Shown here in pieces: positions 11,301 through 23,300 of a stretch of 64,000 bases of DNA (positions are counted from its first letter, which is position 1; each line of letters begins with the position of its first letter). The notes below the pieces were generated by a model. It saw only the letters and a list, made by a program, of their open reading frames with translations, was not told the origin of the DNA and searched no databases. The DNA is from Oikopleura dioica (Eukaryota; Chordata; Appendicularia; Copelata; Oikopleuridae), in the NCBI GenBank assembly GCA_907165135.1, contig OU015566.1, positions 14,120,157 to 14,184,156 of the forward strand. The letters run 5' to 3'. The translations under genes and the position numbers were made by a program.

Positions 11301-14300
11301 CAACTTCTTTGGAGCTAGAGTTTTACCTTATGAGCTTAAATGACTCATTCCCCCAGCTACCGTCAGATGCGTCGATGGTGATGGAGCCAATTGAGCAATC
11401 TCGTGGTAAAAAGTCTACTCAGACGAGCAAGGGACGCCCAACTCTATCCGATGTTCTCAAGGTTGCCGACACCATGAAAGTACGACCCCGCGCTGGATTC
11501 GGAAAGGTCAAAAAGACACCCCAGAGGGGATCTTCGCAACTCCGCAAGTCAGCTCGTCTTTCCAAAATGCGCAAAGCCGATAAGAAGCTTGAGGGTGTCT
11601 CCACCGCCAAACCGGCTGACCCCGAAGAAATGGAGACAGATACGCAGCTGCCTACCGAGGCAGGCAGTAGCCAACCTCAGCTTACTTCCGAGGATTTGGA
11701 GCAACGAGATGCAACTGGTAAGAAACTTAGATTTGCTTGCTCTCATCAAAACATGTGTTCTAGAAAGAAGTCCACCCACTGAACAAGAGATCACCGCTGC
11801 CGAGGCAAGCTTGGTTCAATCAACCGAAGAGCAAGAAGATGTGGTCGACTGTGGGCCCGATCCAGTTCGTAGATTAAAGCATCCCGGTCTGCCACTCCCC
11901 GCCAACGAAACTCGACCTCCTATCGTTCCCGCTGAGGATTCTTTGCTCGCCGAGCCTAACTCTGACGATGAGGAGAGCAACTGGGAAACTGTGCAGCCCT
12001 GGGCAGAGTCGCTTTATCACGTAACGGAGTTACTATACTATGTATGTAATTAATTTGCTCTTAAATGGTTATATAAAGCCCTAGAATAACTATTAATTTC
12101 TGACCAAAACTATTTTAGTTCTTGCTTGGTTCAACTAACCGCGCTCTTAATGACGATAACACCAAGCTCAGAAGTTTGTATCACTTCATTTCCTCTTTTG
12201 TTCCAAGCTTGGTTTCAATGTACGACCCACAAGATACACAAATATCCCGCACTGTATTGAAGGGAGTACATCTCGATCTTCTTGATCCTAGCCTCCAGGA
12301 TTCACAATTGCTGCATCAGAAGACTTCCTCCATGCTGAGATTCGTTGGGGCATTTATGGGACGCTACCTTGAGCGAATCTTGTATCAAAAGCCCGAAGAT
12401 CAGACATCTGACAGCAAGAACACACTCCAGAACAGGTAGGTTCCTGCCTGCATACCTCTTCATTAATATTTACTTATTTATTTTTCACAGTCTACTACCA
12501 CTTGTTGATGAGGATGAGGTGTCTCCTTTGATGGCTTCTCTGGAGGCTGTTTTCAACAAGAATCTGTTGGAGAAGTCATTAAGCGAATCATTAAGAAATT
12601 TGATCTGCTTCCACCTTCAGGTAAGTTATTCTTTGTTATTAATAAGAGTTCTTATTCTTGTTTTAGCGCTTATTCCGAGTGCTTTCGCCCGAACTGCTGA
12701 AGCAATTATTGACTAATATGCCACCCAATCTGCAGTTGTTCACGCGCGTTAACCACATATTGACTAATCGAAAAGAGCCTGCTCCAACTACTATCACCTG
12801 GTCGACATTGCCACATCACTTAGAGTATCGCCGTCAGTTTTATTCGTGGACTGCCGACAATCAGGCTGCAAATGAACCAGGTGACGGCTTGATCATTAAT
12901 TCTTGTAAGGAGTGAGCTCTTGAACTCGATAGATATGGTTGAGAGCGAGGAATTTCTCCTAACTGAACACTTTAGTTGATGAACCTCCTTGTAAAATCCC
13001 TGTTGCATCTCGGTGTGAGATTTATACTCTTCGTTCCTTGGAATTTTATGACTTGATGTCAGGAAACATCCAGCGAATTCGTCAGGAGGAGCGCGAGCGA
13101 GAAGAACGAGAGAGGGAAGAACAAAGACTTCAAGCAGAGCGATTAGCCACCGAACAAGCCGAAAAGGAAAAAGAGTTGGAAAAAGAGAGAATTTCACGCG
13201 AGCTGGAGGAGCAGAAGAAGATGGAGACTACGCAGCAGAAGACACTTCAGGACGCGGCGCAAGGGCAATCAACCGTTCTTCCTGAATCTCAGCCTCATTA
13301 TTCGCCCACGTCTTCTAACTATCCCCATACTCCCAGTACAGCTTTCTCCGATCATGGGACCGTGCACCCTGCACCTGGTGATTCTGAGATGGATATTTTG
13401 TCCAATCATGGCTCCCTTGGACCAGGTCATCACGACATCAGTCTAGATGAAAATGATGAGATTGATGTGGAAGGCTTGCAGAATAACCCCGCCAGCTCCA
13501 CCTCAGCTCAACCTATTCATTGTTACCTCGTCATAATTCAGGGGACTCACGCTGAAACCATCCGTCTGCCTAATTCTGGTAAGGAAATCATAGCTAATCT
13601 CAATATTCTTAATAATATATTTCATTCCATTTCATTAAACAATATTATTTCTAGTTGGATTCGCAGAGGCTGCTGGAGTTCTCCAGCATTTCCGTCCGAA
13701 TACTGCCTACCCAATGCAGGCAGCTACCTCTGTTCAAGCCTCGGCAAGTACTCTTTATCGTGAGCAGCAGAGTGGTGCTCCACCGATGACTTATATTCCT
13801 CCTGTGCCATCCGACAATACCGTCCAAGGCGATTCCCAGGCGGAGTTTGAAGATCCTCCTGCAGTGAACTTGGAGCGAATTGGTGTCGAGCCTGTCAATT
13901 TTCTGCAATTACTTCACGATGAAACAACTGCCATGGTAACGACTTTATTACAGCCAACTGGTGAGCCTTCTGGAAATAACGTCGGGCATGTATTTCCTGT
14001 TGATCTGCCACCTCGTGTTTGGGGAAGGTACAGCGACACAACCGACTACCAACTGATCTATTTCAACGAGTTGGACAAGTCTAAAGTTCGAGTCGAGTAT
14101 AGAACGACCCCAAGTGATGAGACTGCGTCTATTCGTCTCGCTTTGATAACGGCAACTCAACTGTTGCCTTCCCCTGCGACTAGCGTCGAGAAACACAAGT
14201 GTAGAGTTGTTGCATTCCAAGAGTATTTCAAGACTGTTGGAGACTCACCCCAAGCACAACTCCCCGCTGATCTCGCCAAGAAAATCAAGGGTGCTAGAGT

Positions 14301-17300
14301 GGTTGGTGGATACTGTAAGTGTTACCAAGCGTTCTTGCTTTTAAAGCTTAATATTTTATTTCAGCTTCATGGCTTCATCATTTCAAGACTGACTTGCCCA
14401 ATTATGAGAATCGTAACCCTGATGAACCCACGCCTCTACCTTACTTGTCTCAACCTGATCTTTTCGATAAAGCTTATCATGATCATGTGACAATGGTCGC
14501 TCCCTTTTCTCGAACAGACCTCACTAAAGCCCCTGTTATACTAGGAAAGCTTTTAAAGGACGAGGCTATTGCTACACTCCAAGCGGTAGGCAACTGCCTG
14601 CCTTCTCAACTTGTTTAAACTTTCCGTTTAGAAAATGGATTTCTACTACTTCCAGAATCGCCAAACAAGGTTCAAGGCAGCATTGTGCAATGATATCGCG
14701 CTTCAAGCCATACCTTCCACTTGGTGTCGTTCTGAGCCCTCAGCCGACCGTGCTTCCTGGCGTCAGCCCATATGCAGTTCAATTCGATGCGTTACTGCAG
14801 GACCGTGCTTGTTGAGGCATAGCACCGTTGTTGCTGGTTTGACCGAATCAATGTAAGATTTGTTATTATAGTTCATAAGAATATAATGGGGTAGAGGGGA
14901 GAGTAGGGTTCTTATTTTATTTATCAGTTTATAGCTATTTGTTAAATCCTAATTCAGACTGCCGGTTCTGCACTCCATCGCCGATCGCTTGTACCATGTA
15001 GCGAAACACGGCAGACATCGGCTGTTGGTCGAGAGTCTCGATGATTTTGATCTTGCTTACAAAATGGAGCAAAGTTTATCGCTCCTCGGCGAGTCTTTAT
15101 TTGACTCCCATACCTTCGTCGCGCCCACTCATCCTCAATTAGTGAATCACGGCCAGGCCCCAAGCAATCTCGTTGTTGGACAGTCGCTGCATTTCGGGAC
15201 CCTTGGAGAATATCTACGAGTTCATTTTCCTGCTCCACTCAAGTCGGAGAACAGCGAGGTAGGCCTTTAGAAATCAGAATACATTTTTAGTATGTTTTGT
15301 CTAATAGAGAATGGATTTTCGGACAGCAACGAATTGAATCGATTAAGGATTGATTTCTTATATTATTATTTTAGTTTCACTCCCGCTATCTTCAACAGTA
15401 TGGCCAAATTATGTCTTTGTTGAGCTGTTTGGGTTTCCGCGTTGTGTCACAACCGTCTTCTGGTGATCTATTCGTCCTAATGACTGATGTAACTGCCAGT
15501 CACTGCGCCAGACTCATGTCCTACTTCACCGAGATTTCAAGGCTCGAAAAGAAGTATTGCGATAATAGCTTCACCCGGGAGGAGTCCAACCTGCCTAAGC
15601 TGAGTGTTGATTCAGCATTACCAGCCTGTCTTTGCTCCACCGAGTATCCTTCGATAGTATTAAGACCCGATACACATCCCAGGTAAAATAACCACCTAAT
15701 TACAACTTATCCTAACGAGATTTCATTGTTTAGTTTACAGGAGGTTTGCCACACCGCGTTTCATTCCTTTCTTCGATCTGTGCGTCGCGACCCACAATAT
15801 GGCTTCAATTCTGAGTTGTATTCCAACCTCAGGAGAGCGAGAACTTTTTACACACTACACGACAATCCTACCGATCTTGGATTGTTTCATGAGGATCGCC
15901 AGAAGTATCTGGACAAGCTGGTCCATTACTTCCATACTCCCGGCTGCTCGGAGGTTGCATTGGAGACCATATTGTTTCCACTGGAGCCAAACAAGACGTT
16001 CCACAACACCTGCCAGCATCGATTCTGTTTCATGCGATGCCACGCAAATCAGGCTGGATATCGTAGGATGCTGACTGTTCTATCATCTCAGAGAACATTG
16101 GAAAAGGTAGCGTCTCGATATTAACACAGGATTCTCCTTTTATGATGGTATTAACCATCTTAAATTTAGACCGACGACCGATTCCGTGGTTTATCTGCCA
16201 AGTACCTTACGATACTGAATAACCCAGTGGAACCAGAAAGGACTGGGCAGACGAGTGCTAATTGTGTTATCGGCCTTGAGCTCCCCACCACTTACTTGGA
16301 TCGCCTTTTTAAGGGTAATTATCAGTGTTCTTCCAGTTTTAAAATATCACATTTTACTGATATGACGGGTTAGAGAAGATTATAAAACTTTTATTGTTTA
16401 GATATGGGCTCTCCTTTCTACCACGAGAGTAAGCATGTGGCTGCACAAATGGAGCCTACTCCTCTGCTGAAGGCCTTTCTCAAGTACGGATGGAGCTTAA
16501 CAGAGCTCAGTAGACTTGGGACAATTTACGGCCGCCGGGTATTGGGAGTGTTTCTTCGTCAGAGTAAGTCGAACAAGCGTCGGAACACACACCCCCGAGT
16601 CCCTCTACTCAACAGTCACTTCTTCCCGATGACACCAGACAGCTCACCGATGCTTCTTTCACCTCGACAAAGCCACCCGGTTGGTTTGGATGTCAAGTAT
16701 CTATCCCTGCTTGAATCTGTAAAGATTCCCGCTGCTCGAAAGTAATCCTGTACTTGTTCCATGTACCTTCCTGCATGAATAATAAAACAAGCTTTCATCA
16801 TACACATTAGAGGCAGGTCACTGCCTGCTTTAGTTCAAGACAACAGATTTATATGGAAAATCTGTTTTGAATCTTTTTTATTTTGAGTTTATTAATGATG
16901 ATGACTTTTGGTAAAGTTTTTAGTAACACAGGAAGTAACATATTGGTAAATACACCTAAAGAACAAACAACAGAGTAAATAAAAGGGAATTCGCAGATTC
17001 AGCGATTTCGTGAGAAAGTAAGTAATTCCGCTAAAGAAAGTATTTTTGTTTTGATATGCAGAGATATTGGTGCCCACGTGATAAGGAGAGCGAGAAATTA
17101 CAGAGGGGGTATTTACAGATAATTAGCTGTTGTGGCTCTCTGCAAATGATTTTTACTAGTTTTTTTGGTCTTAGAGATTCACGTTATTGGACAGAGGTAA
17201 AAAAAAGAACTACAATAAACAAAACAAGTGTTGTACTTGGAGAGCTTTAAAGAGAACATGATTTGAGGAGGGAAGTATTATAACGATTCCAGTGATGGCG

Positions 17301-20300
17301 GTTCGTTATGATCTGACTCGTTTTCATCCAACTTTATCCTCTTGGCATTCAGTTGGTCAGTGAGTGGGCACAGTTGAAGAATTTCATTTCTTATTGCAAG
17401 CAGGTCATATTCTTCCCTTTTCCTCTTCTTGGAGCCGTTATGGCGGGTTGAGTCAGGGTCGAATAGCTTGCTGATCAGTGCATTGCTGACCCACTTAGGG
17501 TTTATTTCTTCAGAAGGGCCGTTTTTGTCTCCCAGACTTTTGAGGAGCACATTCATCCAAAGTTGATCATTCAGAGGTCCTGAATTAAAATTTAGACTCA
17601 GGTTAGAGGTAATTGTGCCTTCATTAGAGCACTGAATGATTCTTAACGATGAAAAAGTGTGCTTATTCCCCGAAAGTTCACTCCATCTTTGTGAATTACC
17701 GCTGAGTTGATCATTTAGCATTGACGTTAGCTCGGTTATTTTACCAGTAATTTCGTTAACGTCTTCATCGAACATGTCTTTTGCGAACACTCCAATGAAC
17801 GTGAACGGTAGTAATTTAGCACATTTGATCAATTTTCTCAGCTTGTCATTAATAGGAGATGAGAGATTTTTCCTATAGGGTTCAAGAGTTTGCTTGAGTT
17901 TCTTAATCGCTCTTTTAGTTCCTGATGCGGCCCTTTTCCGGGACGTATCAGTGAGGCAAAGCTCAATCTCCCGCCATCCTTTCAGACGCGCTTTAATGAT
18001 ATCTTTGTTTTTATCCCTATCTTGTTGTTCTAAATCATTTTCCCTTTGTTTAATTCTAGCTTTAAACGATAAAGTGCACACCAAGCACAAGACGTGTGCG
18101 CAGTTGGAGTACAAAAGAGCAAGGCTTTCGCCTCCAATTCTAGGGTTATTGAGAAAGCTTATCGAACGAACTAGACAGGGATGATGGGGGATTTTGAAAA
18201 TGGAGGTATTAAAGAGACGCCATAGTGCGAGATAGTTGAGATTCTCAAGATTGGTGGTTAACGCGGAGTGAAGTGAAAAGTAGCGGTGAGAGTACAGAGA
18301 GTTATTCGAGTCGCTTGACCACTGACCTTTAACTGCACGCCATATTTTTTCTGTACTGATCGACAGGAATGACCGGAACAGTTCGAAGCGTTTGAAGATT
18401 TCATCATCGTTTCTAGCTTCATGGCTGGCAAGTTTGGTCGCGTCGCAGACAGAACAAACGTCAGACAGCCCGCTGTAAACAAATGCGTTAACAAAACTAT
18501 ACAGCGAGGAGCCGAGTCTTTTCTTCAGCACCATATCAAGAGTTAGGGTCTTCTCAAGGCTCTTCCCAAGGAAGCGGCTCATTTCGGATTCCCAGGTAAA
18601 GATTCCATTAGTTCCGCGAACATCTTGGCGTGTTCCCCCACAACGTGCGAGTATGGTATCAGTGGTTGATGCAGGCAGCTGCCTTATCTCATATAGGCTT
18701 GGATGGTCCATGATGCTGGAGATTGAGTCCACAATTTTCCACTGGAGATCCAATCCATTCGATACGAAACCACCAGCTTTTTCCACTTCCGCGTAGAGGG
18801 TTGAGATCAAACCGACTGTAGCTATTGCACCGGGTCGCATAGTCAGAGCTTGACAGAAGCGCTTCACTGACCCAGATGATATTGTAATTTCATCAAGAAG
18901 TGGCTTGATTTCCTTATCCTTCGCGAGAGGAAGAGCCCATCCAGCCATCATTGTCGGAGGGATGTTGTATTCACCGAAGATAACACGACTTGCCAAACGA
19001 TAGAACTTATCCTGTATCGAGGGGAGCTTCCATTCTCTTTGTCCTTCTGAACGTTCCAAACGATTAAGCGAAGCCGTAGTTTTTGAGAGACGAATTCCTC
19101 CGCCTTCTATCCATTTAAATAGTTTGAAGGCTGTCGATACGTCCAGATTCGTATCTTTCGGCTTTTTGATTCCATCCAGAATAAAGTCCTCGACCTCCTC
19201 TTGATCTTTGAATCGATTCGAATAGGTTGCTGCATATTGTTTCATCCTATGCGCTAAGGAGTCAGGTACAGAGACGTCGAGACCAAATTCTTCCCTGTCG
19301 TCACAGTCTTCCACGAATAAGCCTAAGGCTGTTCCTATCCCGCTGGGTATTAATTGGAAGTCGTTGAGCCATGTTATGAAACTCGGGTTTTCCAGAAGGG
19401 CACGGCTGATAAGGATCATTTTCCGAACCGTGGGAAAGTAGGCGACCAGTTCGTCCATATACTTGGCATCAACACCTTCTTGTACACACTTCACTCGTTG
19501 TTCGATACATACGAACTCTGAATAAAAATGTAAGTCATGGTAACTGGAGTGTTGAATGAGTGTATTATATTCTTTTAATGCAGGCAGCTGCCTGCTTAAT
19601 TTTTTGCTCAACCTGCAGGGGGTAATAGATTAGTTTGAACCTGTTTTAGGCAAATTAGTGTCAAATATGCTGTTTGAAAGGAGAGAACTTTATCTGTGGT
19701 TTGACTTGAAAACTTTGACTTGTAGGGTACTCCATATCCGGTTTTTGACTTCCCGAAGCCATTTCCGGACGTCAAAGGCCCCAGGGGCGTTTCCCAAGAG
19801 TAGTCCTTTTATAAGTTCTTTAGAGGATATTTGATGAGCATGAATCGCAACTTGCCTAATGTAATCTTGCATTATCAACGGAGGGATCCAAAGGACTCCC
19901 TCCCATCTTAACGGATTTAGCCAGGTCATAATGATGATTATGTTAATTTCATGATCCATCATTTCACTATCGTAATCAGATGGTTTTTCCTGACGACACT
20001 CTTTGCAAGTAAAACTGTAACCGTAATGGATATGTGCTCCTTCAGTTTCTGCTTTGAGGTTGCTTGGGAAAAAATCGGTTATAAAACTATTTCTTGTAGT
20101 TTTTGTTAGTGAATTAAATGGATCAATCGTATTGTAGGGCCAGTTGTTTTTATTGACCAAATAGCCAAAATGTGACTTGCTTTTTGGGTGTTGCATTCTT
20201 ATTTCAATGACTCCCGTGTCCAGCAGAGTTTTTGTTTTCATTGACATGAATTTAAATAACCTATAATGTTCCCATTCTTCTTTATTCATCATACCGTTAA

Positions 20301-23300
20301 GTCTATCATTGTCAAATCTGAGTTCTTGTATTTTATCAGAGTAAAATTGTTTATGCTCGAAAAAGAAGTCTGGTAAATTGCAGATAAATTTACCCGAGTT
20401 ATCTGTAATTACCAGGCAATCCAAAACAATATCTCTGGCAAACATAGGGGTTTTATATCTGTAGATCTTAAAAATGCTATTAATGGCTTGCTTTACTATC
20501 ATTAGCGCTAGCGTGGGTTGTCTGATCAAGGCTAGTTCTTCAAGTCCCTTTTCAGGAAGGGCTATGAAACCCTTCCTCTTAATGAGGATTTCTCTGGCTT
20601 TTGCAGCCCAGTCGAAATGAGATACGTATGTGCCGTCATTTTTTTCCTTGAGAATCTGCCAAATGGGCTTAGTTCTCCTGTTCATGGCTGTACTTATATA
20701 CTGTTTCTGTAGGACATTGAGATCTTCAGCTGAGGGAAAAGGCAGATAGTCGCTACCATGCAGTAGCGAGCCTCCTAAGAGCCCTCTGGTCATAATTGCT
20801 AAAGATTCTCTTGGTATCCCTGAGCTAATATTTTTCAGCCTTTCAGAAACCGCCCTGAATTTATGTTTTAGATACTTTGAATTCTGGGAGTATCCTAGCT
20901 TTCCCTCGTGGGTATCTAGCATCACTCCTAAATATTTTGTCGAGCTGACAAATTCGATTTTATTTCCTTCAATTATTAAGTGATCTTTAAGTAGGTCGCT
21001 GCCTGCTTTCTTGTTGGCAGGGTGACTGACGTCGCCTGCTCCTGCTTTGGCTAGTTGTTCTGCATTGAAGGCGTTTACGTATTCTTTAACAGAAATGTTT
21101 TTAAGCGACTTACTGAAAAGAAGGGCAGTTGTTTTGCTGGATTCCGTCTTAATCCCTAGTCTCCTGAAGAGCTTGAGCATTCTCGTGGCTGATCTCTGCA
21201 TGCTGCCTACGGTGTCCATCATGGATCCACCGCAGGTTTTCAGCAGGCAATCGTCTGCGAATACGGTTATTGATCCTTTCGACTTTGGCACACCGTGTGA
21301 GCACTTCCTCTTACCGGAGATAACGATGATGTCGTCGTTGTTGCCCCATAAGTCGGCATCGCCCTGGTGAATGTCGCTGCACTCCTCCTCGTCTTCGAGT
21401 TCCTCTCCATCGTCCGCCGGATCGACTACAAATTCGTCAATTATCGGTGCGGTATAGAAAGAAAAGAGAATAGGGGAGAGGGCACTCCCCTGAGGCAGCC
21501 CCCACTTGGGGAGCTGCCTCGGGGAGCTTTTGAATCCATTTACCGTGGCCCTGAAGGATCTTGGTAGGAAGGCTTTAATAAGCCTAACTACGTCCGGCGC
21601 CGCCACGCACTCTAGGGCCTCCAACAGCTCTTTGTGCGGGACGACGCCGAACGCATTTTTGGCGTCAACTGTTACGCACCCCCACCATTCGTGCCCTTTC
21701 GCCCAGTTGGCTTCAGACTCCAACCATGTTTTAGAGTTAACTACTCTCTCAACATGATTGATGGCTGCACCGCAAGAATGCAGTGGCCTGAAGCCAAACT
21801 GGCTCGCGGGGATTAAGTTCTTGTGGAACAGAAAATCAGTTATGCTACAGCATATGATTTTCTCCACCAACCCCCCTAAATAAGCCGCTATAGTTATCGG
21901 GCGCAATCGCCCGTTGGGCTTAACAAGCGGCGTTACCCGATTTTCCCTCCAGTCCTCCAGAAACCTACCTTCTTCGATGGCGAGTCTGATCGGATCCAGC
22001 ATAAGGCTCGAGATTCCAGCGGTCGGCAGACTCTGAATCAAGCTTTTATTTATCTTTTTCTCATCCTTTGTATCTTTAGAGGAGCTTTTAAATGCTTTGA
22101 GAAAGCTGGAAATTTTAGTATTGTCATGAAACTTGAAGCGTTCAAGACATAATCGCTCGCTTACCGGCAGTTTTTTTCTAGCAGGTGGAGGTTCTGCCTC
22201 TTTCGGGGGAACGGAGAGTAGCTGCAAAGAGACGAGCGAGTCGGCTACAGTTTCAATCTCTTGCTCGATGGACTGTTGGTTGGCGTTTTTCACCACAGCG
22301 CCGAACACCTTCCATGACGTGTTGATATCCACGTCACCGATCTTGTCCACATTTGTCGCTTGTTTCCGTTGGTCCGCAGCCCTTAACCGTACGATAATGG
22401 ATCTAAGTTTTGTCGCTGAGGCTTTGAGCTTTGCTCTTATCTTAGATTTTCGCTTGTAACGAAACTGTTCGTTTTCGAATTCGTCTATGAGTTCGCCCAG
22501 GGCTATATTGTGGCTTATGTATTCTTTAGTACGGTCACTCTTGGCTATTCTATACTTATTGGTGCGTACCACAATTTCTTTTTCGGGTCGCATTATTTCG
22601 GCATAACGATTTAGCAGCTTATTACCTGTTTCTAGTTTATCCAGGCAGGCATCTGCCTGCTTCATGCGGTGGCATTCGAGGGTCAGTTCCATGGCGTGTT
22701 TATATCCTTCCTCAAGGGGCAGTGGTTCAGTTATCATTTTCCGGGTCCATTTCTCATCGTCACCGGTGGACATGTCGATTTCAACATACACTCCGACATG
22801 GCCGTCTGTGCCTAGAGTTTGATGCTGTTTGAGTGGATATAATTTTTCTACCTGGATGTTCCTAGTACAGATATGATCAATTGACGAGCTGATTTTTTTG
22901 CCATTCTTCAGGGTTCTCTTGAAGGTGTCGAAGTTGGTCAGTAGCTCGAAATCGTTGTCTACCAAACATTTATTGATCTCAGATACTTTGGTCTTTTCCC
23001 CGGGGCGCGCTCTACACAATTGAGCATTAAAGTCACCCCCGATTAGTGATTTATCCGTGTAGGTAGACCCGAAAGTCTTAAGATCATCAATAAATCTACT
23101 TCTGTCTGTTTTGAAGAATTTATTATAGGCGTCAGTAGAGTTATTGCAAAAGTTATAAACTGCGAGGAGATTAAGTTCATTATCATCATAGGTAACTGTT
23201 GCTGCAAGGTTTTGCGTGAGTGTTTGAATGTTTGTGATTTTAAAGTCTGATTTGATAACTATCATAGTAAAAATTAAGTCTTTATGTGCCTCATTCTCAG

